Assembly (NCBI GenBank): GCA_963779735.1
Contig: CAVZZJ010000009.1
Location: 62,001-126,000, forward strand
DNA: 64,000 bases
Direction: 5' to 3'
Source: Bog-473 sp963779735
GTDB lineage: Bacteria; Actinomycetota; Acidimicrobiia; Acidimicrobiales; RAAP-2
Shown here: in pieces, positions 24,722 through 33,739 of the stretch
Numbering within the stretch: position 1 is the stretch's first letter
Layout: every line of letters starts with the position of its first letter
Made by a program: the position numbers and the translations under genes
The notes under the pieces: generated by a model
The model's input: only the letters and a program-made list of their open reading frames with translations
What the model was told of the DNA's origin: nothing
The model's database searches: none

Positions 24722-25615
24722 ATGGCGACAACGAAAGAGCCGGTTGCGTTTCTGGGCATCGGCACGATGGGACACGCGATGGCAACCAGCGCCCTACGTG
24801 GCGGTATCCCGACGATCGTGTGGAACCGCGATGTAGAGGCAGCCCGGGACCTCGCCGATCTTGGTGCGGTGGTAGTCGAAACACCCGCCGATGCCGCTCG
24901 ACAAGCCGGCATTGTCGTCACGATGGTGACGGACGCGAATGTCGTCGTCTCGATCGCCCGGGACCAGGGCATGCTTGCCGCACTGGCGCCCGGTGCAATC
25001 TGGGTGCAGATGAGCACGATCGGCGTAGCGGGGATTGAACGCGTCGCAGCCCTGGCGCATGCCGAGCGTCCTGACGTGACCCTCATCGACGCGCCGGTGT
25101 CGGGAAGCAAGGACCCCGCAGAACATGGTCAGCTGACGATCTTTGCGTCAGGTCCGGACGAGGCCCAGTCGCGTGTAGGTCCCCTCTTTGATGCGCTAGG
25201 CCAGCGAACGATCTGGGTGGGACCCGTCGGGGCCGGGTCGCGGCTGAAGCTCGTAGCCAACGCGTGGCTCGCGTTAGCGGCGGAAGCGGTCAACACTTCG
25301 GTGGCGCTTGCTCGTCGGTTGGGACTCGAGACCGAGACTGTCGTGAACGCCTTGGGTGTCAGCCCGCTCGTGTCCCCATGGCAAGCGGCCAAGCTGCAAC
25401 GAATCGCCCAGGGCGACTTTTCGGTCCAGTTCGCGCTGTCCCTCGCGCTCAAGGACGTGCACCTCGCCCTAGAGGCGGCCGCCGACGACCGCTTCCAGGC
25501 GCTTGCCTGCCTGGCCGACGAATGGCAACAGGTCGTCGATCACGGGCTCGGCGACCGAGACCTCACCGTCGTCACCCAGGCCCTCGAGCAAACGGAAGGA
25601 GAGCCGCAACCCTGA
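24722..25615 (+). CDS. 3-hydroxyisobutyrate dehydrogenase-family NAD(P)-dependent oxidoreductase
   Basis: A 297-residue beta-hydroxyacid dehydrogenase. The Rossmann motif FLGIGTMGHAMATSAL (about 9-24) holds a G-x-G-x-x-G-like turn. IDAPVSGSKDPAEHGQLTIF is the substrate-binding segment, and GAGSRLKLVANAWLALAAEA carries the catalytic Lys of the family (Lys about 178). The start ATG follows AGGGGAGAACG; the frame is open 17 codons further upstream without protein character. It could act on 3-hydroxyisobutyrate, tartronate semialdehyde or an imine (some members are imine reductases). The aldo/keto reductase gene follows 160 bp later. Confidence 0.88.
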   Translation: MATTKEPVAFLGIGTMGHAMATSALRGGIPTIVWNRDVEAARDLADLGAVVVETPADAARQAGIVVTMVTDANVVVSIARDQGMLAALAPGAIWVQMSTIGVAGIERVAALAHAERPDVTLIDAPVSGSKDPAEHGQLTIFASGPDEAQSRVGPLFDALGQRTIWVGPVGAGSRLKLVANAWLALAAEAVNTSVALARRLGLETETVVNALGVSPLVSPWQAAKLQRIAQGDFSVQFALSLALKDVHLALEAAADDRFQALACLADEWQQVVDHGLGDRDLTVVTQALEQTEGEPQP

Positions 25616-25777
25616 TCGGAGGGGCAACCTGGGCCGGTCGTCCCGCCACAGGTATGGAGACAGCCATCTTGGCTCAGACCTCTCCGCGGTTGGCGCACCT
25701 CGAGTTCTCGGTCCGGTCGCTCGATTGGGCCCCTTTCGAATAGATTCGTAACCAGTACCAAGACGGAGCAGAGAGAC

Positions 25778-26806
25778 GTGACCAGCTACCTCCCCGCCGA
25801 AGATCGCTACCGGTCCATGACCTACCGCCGTTGTGGGCGCAGCGGCCTTCTCTTGCCCGCCGTATCGCTTGGGCTGTGGCAGAACTTCGGTGACGACCGG
25901 CCCTTCGACACCCAACGCGCCATCGTGCGTCGAGCCTTCGACTTGGGCATCACCCATTTCGACCTGGCCAACAACTATGGACCCCCCTACGGCAGCGCCG
26001 AGGTCAACTTCGCCCGGATCCTCCACGACGACTTCCACGACCACCGCGACGAACTCGTAATCTCCACCAAGGCCGGTTGGGACATGTGGCCGGGCCCCTA
26101 CGGCGACCTCGGCTCTCGGAAATACCTCGTCGCCAGTCTCGACCAGAGCCTGCGCCGCCTCGGGCTTGACTACGTCGACATCTTCTACCACCACCGCTAC
26201 GACCCCCAAACCCCCCTTGAGGAATCCCTCGGCGCCCTTCACACCGCAGTCACCTCCGGCAAGGCCCTCTATGTCGGCATCTCCTCCTACTCCGACCAGC
26301 GCACCGCCGAGGCCGTCACCATCCTGCGCCAGCTCGGCACCCCACTGCTCATCCACCAACCGTCGTACTCGATGTTCAACCGCTGGATCGAAGACCGCCT
26401 GCTCAGGGTCCTTGGCACTGAAGGAGTCGGGTGCATCGCCTTCTCTGTCTTGGCCCAGGGACTGCTCAGCGACCGATACCTCAACGGTATCCCTCCAGGC
26501 TCAAGGGCCTCGCTAGATGGCCCGCTCACTCATGCCATGCTCAACGACGAAAACCTCGCACGCATCCGGGCCCTCAACGACATCGCCCTCGGGCGACGCC
26601 AGACTCTCGCCCAGATGGCCATCGCCTGGGCCTTGCGCGACCCTCGAGTCACTTCCGTCCTGATCGGTGCCAGCAATGTGGCCCAACTTGAACAAAACGT
26701 CATAGCCCTCGACCACCTCGAGTTCACCGCGGATGAGATCGCCACTATTGACCGCTACGCCGTTGACGGCGGCATCGACTTGTGGCACACCCCGGCCACT
26801 TCCTGA
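25778..26806 (+). CDS. Aldo/keto reductase (YghZ / L-glyceraldehyde-3-phosphate reductase-like)
   Basis: A 342-residue TIM-barrel NADPH-dependent reductase. The catalytic tetrad can be traced: Asp and Tyr in THFDLANNYGPPYGSAEVNF, Lys in LVISTKAGWDMWPGPYGD, His in DYVDIFYHHRYDPQTPLEES. The Kv-beta/YghZ-type features are MTYRRCGRSGLLLPAVSLGL at the N-terminus and a C-terminal cofactor site RVTSVLIGASNVAQLEQNVI. The start is a GTG with GGAG about 12 bp before it. The physiological substrate is unknown; relatives detoxify methylglyoxal or reduce L-glyceraldehyde 3-phosphate. It is not obviously in an operon. Confidence 0.92.
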   Translation: MTSYLPAEDRYRSMTYRRCGRSGLLLPAVSLGLWQNFGDDRPFDTQRAIVRRAFDLGITHFDLANNYGPPYGSAEVNFARILHDDFHDHRDELVISTKAGWDMWPGPYGDLGSRKYLVASLDQSLRRLGLDYVDIFYHHRYDPQTPLEESLGALHTAVTSGKALYVGISSYSDQRTAEAVTILRQLGTPLLIHQPSYSMFNRWIEDRLLRVLGTEGVGCIAFSVLAQGLLSDRYLNGIPPGSRASLDGPLTHAMLNDENLARIRALNDIALGRRQTLAQMAIAWALRDPRVTSVLIGASNVAQLEQNVIALDHLEFTADEIATIDRYAVDGGIDLWHTPATS

Positions 26807-27019
26807 GCAACAGCCCAGTCCCAGTCTTTCGGAACCGCTTGATAGCTCCTAGGCCCGATCGCCCAAGACAGGTCGGCGCGCAGGGTGTCTTCGTCCCGGA
26901 GGCACCGAGAAGCAGCAGTTGCGCCTGCCCCGGCATCACATTTGCCCCTCGATCAGAAGCCGCTGTCGCCAATGAGCCAACCTGCGTAGGCTCGGGTCAA
27001 CAGTACAAGGCGTTCTCTT

Positions 27020-27469
27020 GTGAAAGGGGGCCATACGTCCAATTCCCCGTCATTACCACACGATGCGATCGCCGCTTTCAATGGCGTCTTGAGCGAGGTC
27101 CTCGACCTCGTCCAGGATGTCAAGCAGGCCTACAGAAAGGTCCCGCAGAGCCATGAGCTGCACACGCAGCTCGACCGGCTGTTCGAGGACCTACGTAGCT
27201 GGGCGAGCCTTTTGATGGTAGAAGACGAGGAACTTGGCACGTCGCCGCTTGGGAGGATCCCGACCGTTGCCGGCAGAACTCCAATTAACCTCTGGCCGGG
27301 AACCCCCAGTGACGAAGAGGTTCGCAGAACTGTCCTTGATCATCTTGACCGACTAGCGGTTCACCTGGCGGTTGCCGAAGAAGATCAAGACGATGAGGGC
27401 GCACGGGTGCTACTGGGGAATATCCAGCAAGAGCTGATGAGCCATGTCCGAACGTTGAGCGATCTCTGA
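27020..27469 (+). CDS. Hypothetical helical protein
   Basis: A 149-residue protein, not recognised. From GTG 27020 the sequence is acidic and mostly helical: DAIAAFNGVLSEVLDLVQDV, then LHTQLDRLFEDLRSWASLLM, and at the end VRRTVLDHLDRLAVHLAVAE and GNIQQELMSHVRTLSDL. The spacing of Leu and the EEDQDD patch suggest a helical bundle. No signal peptide, transmembrane segment or catalytic motif is visible. Codon usage looks coding, but the ribosome binding site is weak (CAAGG 12 bp upstream). It is surrounded by non-coding island DNA. Confidence 0.55.
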   Translation: MKGGHTSNSPSLPHDAIAAFNGVLSEVLDLVQDVKQAYRKVPQSHELHTQLDRLFEDLRSWASLLMVEDEELGTSPLGRIPTVAGRTPINLWPGTPSDEEVRRTVLDHLDRLAVHLAVAEEDQDDEGARVLLGNIQQELMSHVRTLSDL

Positions 27470-27605
27470 GCTCTGGCAGAGTCCTACCGGTCCGATCAAC
27501 AGCGAGGGCCATGGTTCATTGTCGCCGCGACGCACTGCGGGCGCAGGCGGGAGCAAGATGACCTGGTCGCGGGTCCGATGCTGTACTGGCACCCTTCAGG
27601 TGCAG

Positions 27606-27884
27606 CTATTCGATTTCGAGGTTCGTGTTCAAGACGTCCAGCAGATCCGCCTCACCGATCTCGTTCGGGCTGTCACGACGGGGCGGGCACGAACCCGATG
27701 GCGGCGTAGGCAGCTCGAATGGCGGCTCGCTGGGCTTGCGGTAGTGGGGGCTGAGGCGGTCGGGAGCGGCGTAGCTACCCACGGGAAGTCCGAGTTCCTG
27801 CGCTGCCGCTTTGAAGGCGGAGCCCCAGTGTGTGTACACGGCTTCGACATTGGACGCCCCGAAGGCGCCGTGCAGACGCACCAC
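27606..27884 (-). pseudogene. Gene fragment, C-terminal part of an unknown protein
   Basis: The minus strand has a protein-like segment (GAFGASNVEAVYTHWGSAFK, then AAAQELGLPVGSYAAPDRLS) that extends without a start through ERHWYESGLDDLVV to an in-frame stop near 27933. A nearby ATG (MNQFGTPLVRVRSR) is in another frame. The stretch is best explained as the degraded 3' end of a gene. The family is not recognised. The flanks 27470-27605 and 27885-28158 hold no credible gene. Confidence 0.4.
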
Positions 27885-28158
27885 TAGGTCATCGAGACCG
27901 GACTCGTACCAGTGGCGTTCCGAATTGGTTCATGGTTCGACCAACCTGAGGGGCGTGTGGATATGTTGATGGCGGGCTTACCGGCGAGTCGGACGGGCAG
28001 CGGTGGAGGATCGGCCGTGCGACATTTTCGAAATGATCGAGGCGGCAAGCAACCACGGCTTAGTGGGCAGCCCGCCGAATGTTATAATTCCCTCAACTGC
28101 AAGAGGCCGCGCCTGTTCGCAGGTGTAGCCCCTTTTGCGGTTCTGCTTTCGGCGGGGA

Positions 28159-28752
28159 TTATTTCGCTGCGGCTCCTGTCCTGTGCTCCCGTTCGACGTA
28201 GTCACGCTTCTTCATGAAGTTGTCGAAGGTCTCGTCATCTTCGACCTCGATCCCGAAGCTCTTGGTCATCATGGCTATCATGACGTAGCCGCCGACGAGG
28301 CCGACCACCTCCATCAGCTGGATCCGCGAATACTGCTCGCTCAGCTTCTCCCATGTCTGATCGTCAATACGCTGGTCGCGTATCAGCTCCTCGGCTGCGC
28401 GGGTCAGGGTTCGCTCGAAGGGCGAGAGGACCTCGCCATCCGCGGATTTGGCCGCCACAATCTCGGCATCTGTCATGCCGACATTGTGGGCGAGCCGGAC
28501 GTGATGCGTCAGTTCGTACGTCTCGTTGCAGAGCTGCAGCGTTCGGAGCACGAGGATCTCCCGGTCACGAGGCGGCAGGTCGGAGTTCGGGATCACTTTG
28601 CGGATCAGCGGGTTCGCGACCTTGAACAGCTCGGGGTGGTTGACCCCTACCGAAACCCAGTGCATGTCGCTCCACTGGCCCATGAGCTCTTTCTGCTCAG
28701 GGGTCGCGTTGGCAAGCACTGCCGGCGGGATTCGAGGTACGCGCTCTTGCAT
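28159..28752 (-). CDS. Carboxymuconolactone decarboxylase family protein (AhpD-like fold)
   Basis: A 197-residue helical protein. The start ATG 28752 has AAAGGAG five bases upstream; the frame is open 15 codons further. The core helix is LCNETYELTHHVRLAHNVGM with a Cys and two His in the C-x(6)-H-H arrangement of CMD-family proteins, preceded by LPPRDREILVLRTLQ. A C-terminal helix, QLMEVVGLVGGYVMIAMMTK, is also family-typical. It lacks the CxxC of AhpD peroxidases, so it is more like the CMD gamma-subunit group; the reaction is unknown. It is divergent from the MBL gene across 247 bp, and the two may share control. Confidence 0.88.
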   Translation of the reverse strand: MQERVPRIPPAVLANATPEQKELMGQWSDMHWVSVGVNHPELFKVANPLIRKVIPNSDLPPRDREILVLRTLQLCNETYELTHHVRLAHNVGMTDAEIVAAKSADGEVLSPFERTLTRAAEELIRDQRIDDQTWEKLSEQYSRIQLMEVVGLVGGYVMIAMMTKSFGIEVEDDETFDNFMKKRDYVEREHRTGAAAK

Positions 28753-28999
28753 GAGTGCTCCTTTGCGCTGCGAACGCTCTAACGATGTCGACGCCACATT
28801 ACTGCCCTGGCATTCAGTGCCACGGGGGAGTAGTATGGCGTTGAGTGAGGAGCAGTGTCACCCCTGCGGGGGAGCCCGAGGCGCTCACTGGGCCACCACT
28901 GCAGGATGCCTCCGGAATCGGCGCTCTCACCCTTGAAGGCCTACTCACAGAGCAGCGCACAAAGTTCCCGGACCACGACGCCCTCATTGGAGGTTGCCC

Positions 29000-29842
29000 A
29001 TGACGTTCGATGTAGGCCAGCTTCAGTCACCTCGCCAAGAACCTCTTGAGGTCGCGCCCGACACCTTCCTGATTCGGGCGGTCCAGTTTTCTCTCGGTGG
29101 CTCGCTGTCGACCAGCTTCAATTCGCTCCTGATCCGAGCTGCAGAGCCGGTCATCGTTGATACGGGCATGGTCATCAACCGCGACATCTGGTTTGATGAC
29201 ATGTTCTCGCTCGTCGAGCCGAACGAGGTGCGTTGGATCTTCGTCACGCACCTTGACGACGATCACGTCGGCAATCTCAAAGAGGCGGTCGAGTTGTTTC
29301 CCAATGCCATCGTTGTCATTAACTGGGCCGCGTCCGGACGGCTATGCACCTCGTTCGGTATACCTCGTGAGCGCATCCGGACGGTGGATGACGGCGAGGC
29401 CCTTGATGTGGGTGATCGCACGCTTCGAGCTGTTCGTCCCCCGGTCTACGACAGCGCCCATACCCGCGGCCTTCTCGATCCCAAAACGCGTGTCTACTAC
29501 GCAGCCGATGCCTTCTGCGCGCCGATGCCGGCCGAGCCGGTTGACCGGGTCGACCAGATGCCGGTGCTCATGTGGGAAAGAGGGATGGCGATGGTCCACC
29601 ACTACTCGCTGTGCCCGTGGATCTCTATGGTTGACGAGGCCAAGTTTCAGACCGAGGTTAAGAAGCTGGCCGGGCTCAGCGTCGAGGTGATCGTCGGCGC
29701 GCACACACCACTCATCTCCGCGTCGTCGGTGGAGCGGGCGTTCGACCAGCTGGCCAGGATGCCCTCGACCATTCCCCCTCGCCTGTCCGCTGGTGGGGTT
29801 GACCTGCTGGCTGGACAACAGATCGAGATTGACCAAGAGTAG
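29000..29842 (+). CDS. Metallo-beta-lactamase-fold hydrolase (flavodiiron-like metal site)
   Basis: A 280-residue MBL-fold protein. The ATG at 29000 has GGAGG six bases upstream. The metal motif is THLDDDHVGN, a variant HxDxDH with Asp at the second position, as in oxygen-binding diiron (FprA/ODP-like) MBL proteins. The bridging Asp lies in YYAADAFCAP and the last His in VIVGAHTPLI. There is no flavodoxin domain, so electrons would come from a separate partner. Function may be as a diiron oxidase or sensor. It is divergent from the CMD-family gene, which suggests a linked redox role, but this is inference. Confidence 0.87.
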   Translation: MTFDVGQLQSPRQEPLEVAPDTFLIRAVQFSLGGSLSTSFNSLLIRAAEPVIVDTGMVINRDIWFDDMFSLVEPNEVRWIFVTHLDDDHVGNLKEAVELFPNAIVVINWAASGRLCTSFGIPRERIRTVDDGEALDVGDRTLRAVRPPVYDSAHTRGLLDPKTRVYYAADAFCAPMPAEPVDRVDQMPVLMWERGMAMVHHYSLCPWISMVDEAKFQTEVKKLAGLSVEVIVGAHTPLISASSVERAFDQLARMPSTIPPRLSAGGVDLLAGQQIEIDQE

Positions 29843-29968
29843 TCCTGAGCGTCGTCTCGTGATCGAGCTTGGCGGGCGAACTCCCATCTTCGACGAGGAG
29901 CATCGACATGGTGTCGTTGGCAGGACGTTCTCGAGATCCGGGAGCTCCTCGACCTAAGGGTCTAAGAA

Positions 29969-30253
29969 TCACAGCGGCGTAATCCCCGACGTACTCAGCC
30001 TCGACGCGTCCGAGTGCGTAACCCAGCCTGGTGGGATCGCAACGACCCCGATCTGTTCGTCGTAGTCGGTGACTGCAAGTAGGCAACTCCGTTGACACCG
30101 CCGGTGCTGGGGATCCCGATGAACACGACGGTCCGATGATTCACGAGGCCAGGGACTGCACCCTGGGGCACACGGGAGGGTCCTCATTGATGACCCTGAT
30201 CTGGAGGGTCGGACCGCCTGCCTTCTCGCTCCATTCGGTACCCTCGCTGACAT
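29969..30253 (-). pseudogene. Multiply frameshifted gene remnant
   Basis: Three protein-like pieces occur in order but in different minus-strand frames: EGTEWSEKAGGPTLQIRVIN (about 30250-30145), HRTVVFIGIPSTGGVNGVAY (about 30140-30085), then TDYDEQIGVVAIPPGWVTHS to the stop at 29969. Joined, they would make a single protein of about 90 residues. At least two frameshifts make it a pseudogene. The family is unknown. It fills the 510-bp gap between the MBL and acyltransferase genes. Confidence 0.4.
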
Positions 30254-30352
30254 GACCGACCCACCAGATCACCCCCCAACAACACCCGAGGAGGCAAGAC
30301 CTCACCACTCAGCGCGAATGAGCGGCGACAGGAAATCGCAGCCGTGAGACCC

Positions 30353-31027
30353 TCATTTCACCCAGTCGGCGTTCTTTCCAATAACTCTGGCAGGGCTGCC
30401 TGCAACGACGGCCCGATTCGGCACATCCTTGGTGACGACGCTACCCGCGCCCACAACTGCACCTGAGCCAATAGTCACTCCAGGCAAAACGAGGGCGCCT
30501 GTACCGATCCAGACGTTGTCGCCAATAGCGACCGGCACCGGCGAGGGGCGGGGTACTCCTTCAATGGTGAGCTCGTGGCCATTCCCATCGAGAATGTTCA
30601 CATTCCACGAAATGGCGCAGTCCCTACCGATGGAGATGTGCTCGAAGCAGGTCACTGTCGAGTTGCAGTGGATGTAAGAGTGATCGCCCATTTCGAAGTG
30701 GGCACCCTCGCTCACCATAACTTTGGTCCCACGCATGAGTTCGACCTCGCCCCGGACAGACAAACGAGAATTGCGTTGGAGAATTACCCAACATGGCGCT
30801 GGCGCCAAGCGGTGCTCACCGATGATGAGCCGAGAACCAGGGGCGAACTCAATGCGAGCCCCGCGCCTGAATGCGCACGCGACTTCCTCGGCCAACGATG
30901 CACCAGCCGCCGTGGCGAAGACTGAGGTACGAGGTGCGGACCAACGCGATACTCCGCACCTTCTTTGGCACCGAGAGCCAGCCCGACATTCATTAGTAGA
31001 GCATTGTATTTCACCACTGATACGCAA
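30353..31027 (-). CDS. Hexapeptide-repeat acyltransferase (WbbJ/maltose O-acetyltransferase type)
   Basis: A left-handed beta-helix acetyl- or acyltransferase of up to 224 residues. The repeats are visible in ISIGRDCAISWNVNILDGNG, VAIGDNVWIGTGALVLPGVT and IGSGAVVGAGSVVTKDVPNR, ending with the family's AVVAGSPARVIGKN. The His in DGNGHELTIEG sits where the catalytic His of this family lies (usually in an 'SD.H' context). The N-terminal 50 residues are unusual and the start is uncertain. Such enzymes O-acetylate sugars in polysaccharides, so a link with the main cluster 9 kb away is possible but unproven. It is isolated on the minus strand. Confidence 0.82.
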   Translation of the reverse strand: MRISGEIQCSTNECRAGSRCQRRCGVSRWSAPRTSVFATAAGASLAEEVACAFRRGARIEFAPGSRLIIGEHRLAPAPCWVILQRNSRLSVRGEVELMRGTKVMVSEGAHFEMGDHSYIHCNSTVTCFEHISIGRDCAISWNVNILDGNGHELTIEGVPRPSPVPVAIGDNVWIGTGALVLPGVTIGSGAVVGAGSVVTKDVPNRAVVAGSPARVIGKNADWVK

Positions 31028-31511
31028 TGGGAGTAGGAAACTACGTGCCTGCCATCAACGCCGACACCCAGACAAGGCAGCACCGACCCCGGTGGCCACG
31101 TCACCTTGGGACAATGGAAGCACAATCGTGGGCCCTGCCGGAAGAATGACACCGGGCCGCAACAGCAGAGGCTTACCGTAGCCATGGCCGGGGTTCCCCG
31201 ATTCCCCCTCGCGCCGCCTCTGGGCCCCTGCGGCTTGATGGGGGGCCTCACGCGATAGCCCCGTCGCCGGGAGCGGGCCATCGGCACGGAAGGAAGAGCG
31301 TCCGAACGGGGGCCTCAGGTATCACCGAGGCTGCGAGTGACCTGCCAGCGCTTTGGCTTCCACCCCACATCACGGGTGCTAATCGAGCGGTGATGTGAGA
31401 TCCTAAATGGATCTCATCTATTCCCATCACCGATCCCCGCGTTGGTTCTACGGTGCTGCAGATGGCGGGCCACGCCACTCGCTGGTCAGAAGTACTCGAT
31501 CACCCCCAGAA
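31028..31511. other. Gene-less stretch holding a hairpin
   Basis: No credible open frame on either strand. The only notable structure is the hairpin at 31396-31416, described separately. This marks the end of the lower-GC island. Confidence 0.45.
31396..31416. promoter_or_regulatory. Perfect 8-bp inverted repeat, hairpin or operator
   Basis: TGAGATCC (31396-31403) and GGATCTCA (31409-31416) flank TAAAT. It lies 96 bp upstream of the following membrane-protein start. No T-run follows on either strand, so an operator is somewhat more likely than an intrinsic terminator. Confidence 0.35.
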
Positions 31512-32612
31512 ATGACGATCGGCCAGCCGGAACTCCTCAAGCCAACGGCGCGCTGGCACAAGGTGGTCGGTGGTGGCGCGAGCCTCGTTCTGCTGGTCGT
31601 GATCCTCGTCGAAGTGGTCCCCAAGTTCGCGAGCTACTCCCGCGCCTGGGCCGACATGACCCACTTCGACGCCCGGTGGTGGGCGGCCATCGCGGGGGTT
31701 GCCCTCATCAATCAAATCTCCGGCGTCTGGCCCTACCAGGCAGCGTTGCCCGGACTCCGGTTCTGGGACGGCTTCCTCGAAGTGGAGACCACCGGTGCGA
31801 TCGCGAATACCGTCCCCGCCGGGGGCGCCGTGGCGATCGGCATGACGTACAAGATGTTCTCCTCTTTCGGCTTTTCCGTCGTCGACATCTCCACCGCCGT
31901 CATCGCGACCGGCATCTGGAACTTCGCCGCGAAGCTCGGTCTGCCCGTGGCGGCCGTCGCACTTGTGGCGATAACAGCGCACCCGACGGCACGGGTCCTC
32001 GACGCCGCCGTTGCTGGCGTCGTCGCCATGGCCGTCGTGGGGGTGGCATTGTGGTTGGTCTTCCGGTTCGCCGCCGGGGCCCACTGGCTCGGCCGGCTGG
32101 CCGACCGTGCGGTCAACTGGGTACTGCACTTCTTTGGAAAACCGGCAACGGATCGGATCGAGCGCTCCCTCTCCGAGTTCAAGAGTCAGACGGCTCACAT
32201 CGTGCGCCGGCGAGGTTGGCTGCTAACGGGGACGACGCTGGCCAATCAGCTCGTCGGGTTCGTCCTGGTTCTCATCATCGTGCGGGCCGTGGGTATCACC
32301 GCGGGACAAGTCACCCCTATCGCCGTGTTCACCTCGTTCACCATCGCACGGCTCGCTAGCGCGATTCCAATCACGCCAGGAGGTCTCGGCACACTTGATG
32401 CTGCATTTATCAGCCTGATGACGGCGTTCGGCGCAAGTTCGTCCCGGGCCTTGGCGGCGGATCTCATCTGGCGATTGATGGTGTACCTCCTCCCGGTCAT
32501 CCCGGGCATCGTGACCTATGTCATCTGGCTCCGAAGGCGCGACCGATCTGCCGGTAGCGCGGCTTCTTTCGTACCGGGCCGTCCCTGCCACCGGGGAGAC
32601 AGCACGCGTTGA
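31512..32612 (+). CDS. Flippase-like/lysylphosphatidylglycerol synthase TM-domain family protein (UPF0104)
   Basis: A 366-residue integral membrane protein with about 8-9 helices. The family signature includes ANTVPAGGAVAIGMTYKMFS and the C-terminal ITPGGLGTLDAAFISLMTAF, where the 'PGG.G..E/D' turn is diagnostic of the LPG-synthase TM / YbhN-UPF0104 family. The start ATG 31512 lies in AGAAATG, with poor Shine-Dalgarno. No catalytic (DUF2156) domain is attached, so it is not a full MprF. Relatives are proposed lipid or lipid-linked-intermediate transporters. It stands alone on the plus strand after the island. Confidence 0.85.
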   Translation: MTIGQPELLKPTARWHKVVGGGASLVLLVVILVEVVPKFASYSRAWADMTHFDARWWAAIAGVALINQISGVWPYQAALPGLRFWDGFLEVETTGAIANTVPAGGAVAIGMTYKMFSSFGFSVVDISTAVIATGIWNFAAKLGLPVAAVALVAITAHPTARVLDAAVAGVVAMAVVGVALWLVFRFAAGAHWLGRLADRAVNWVLHFFGKPATDRIERSLSEFKSQTAHIVRRRGWLLTGTTLANQLVGFVLVLIIVRAVGITAGQVTPIAVFTSFTIARLASAIPITPGGLGTLDAAFISLMTAFGASSSRALAADLIWRLMVYLLPVIPGIVTYVIWLRRRDRSAGSAASFVPGRPCHRGDSTR

Positions 32613-32715
32613 CATGGCCAGAGCAACGTCGGATGCCGCACAATGCGTGTGTGGTGCCCACACTGGGCGGACGTCGGCACGCGGATAGGGAGTTGGCGGC
32701 GCTGTCCTCTTCTGG

Positions 32716-33036
32716 TCAACCCCCGGGTGGGCGGTAATCGCCACCCACCTTCACGGCAACGTCGACTTCTTCCGGAGTCAACAGGACGGTGGTCTTGACG
32801 TCTACCTTGCCGCTCGCGGCGATGAGCAGCGCGACCCCGGCCGCAGTCGCGTTGTCCGGCAGGTCTATGACCGTAACCACATCCGACTCACCGAACGAGT
32901 AGTAGAACACGTCGAGCTTTCCGCCCACGCTGGAACACGCCTTTTCGACGACGGCTCGACGAGCTGAGCCACCCTCTTGGCGGAGTCCCTGGACCCCATC
33001 CCCGATATAGGACGCTTGAACGAGGTACTTCGGCAT
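32716..33036 (-). CDS. GYD domain-containing protein
   Basis: A 106-residue ferredoxin-like alpha/beta protein of the GYD family (PF08734). It starts MPKYLVQASYIGDGVQGLRQ, with the usual EGGSARRAVVEKACSSVGGK and the family's LDVFYYSFGESDVVTVIDLP. TTVLLTPEEVDVAVKVGGDY ends it. ATG 33036 has AAGGAGG seven bases upstream; upstream codons in frame are not protein-like. Function in the family is not known beyond association with small-molecule sensing or dimeric barrels. It lies 133 bp downstream of the NYN-domain gene on the same strand. Confidence 0.88.
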   Translation of the reverse strand: MPKYLVQASYIGDGVQGLRQEGGSARRAVVEKACSSVGGKLDVFYYSFGESDVVTVIDLPDNATAAGVALLIAASGKVDVKTTVLLTPEEVDVAVKVGGDYRPPGG

Positions 33037-33169
33037 CGCGTTCCTCCTTGGTCGCTGACGCCCGAGTTTCGCACTACTTGGCGGGAGCTGCAACCGGAGG
33101 TGCGGATGCCGGACTGCCCGCCAGATCTCGCGCCCTGCGCGCAGGGGTGCACCCGCATCGGTACTCCGT

Positions 33170-33535
33170 TCATCCGCCTAGAAGATTGATAAGCCATCCG
33201 GGTCTAGCCACGCTTGCTCCCAGGGCCTCAGCTTGCCGGCACAGTGCACGATCCGCTGACACCAGGTTGACCTGACCAGTGGCATCGGCCGTGAGGGTAA
33301 GGAGCGTGTCGTCGCCGCTGCCGGACGCATGCAGGACGGTGACGCCGTCGGCAATACCCGGTTCGGCGCCACCGCGAGCCTTGCCTTCGAGGACCACGAC
33401 TACGGGTTCGACCAGTCGTCCCGCCCTCGCCGCAGCTCGAACTCGCTCTACGAACTCTCGGGCCGCACCGGGTCGATCCCGCCACCATCCGTTCGGGCGT
33501 GATCCGATTACATTCGCCGCGTCAATGAGAAGCAT
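33170..33535 (-). CDS. NYN/PIN-like domain protein
   Basis: A 121-residue protein with the PIN-like fold: MLLIDAANVIGSRPNGWWRD carries the first acidic residue, EPVVVVLEGKARGG the second strand, and ASGSGDDTLLTLTADATGQ the conserved acidic pair. VNLVSADRALCRQAEALGAS and PGWLINLL finish the fold. Actinobacterial relatives are often labelled NTP pyrophosphohydrolases, but the acidic residues fit a metal-dependent nuclease of the NYN group better. ATG 33535 was chosen because the fold begins there; 59 upstream codons look non-coding. Confidence 0.82.
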   Translation of the reverse strand: MLLIDAANVIGSRPNGWWRDRPGAAREFVERVRAAARAGRLVEPVVVVLEGKARGGAEPGIADGVTVLHASGSGDDTLLTLTADATGQVNLVSADRALCRQAEALGASVARPGWLINLLGG

Positions 33536-33739
33536 CGCTCCAGTTTGACCACCCCCGGCCGATCCGCCCGATCCTGAGGTCCCCGAGCGCGCTTGATCGA
33601 AGCTCCGACTCTCATCGCCTGTTGGAGACGAGACGGGCCAACCACAGCTTGAACCGCTCCCAACGCGTCTTCGGTGCCATACCAGAAGGTATACCCGGAC
33701 CCTACGGACCACTGGTCACCGAGGAGCCCGGGGGTCAGC

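Noticed and set aside
22445..33000. A second tRNA 3'-end copy as attR of the island
   Set aside because: I saw no repeat of GGGTTCAAGTCCCGC by eye downstream; it may be lost or beyond detection without a search.
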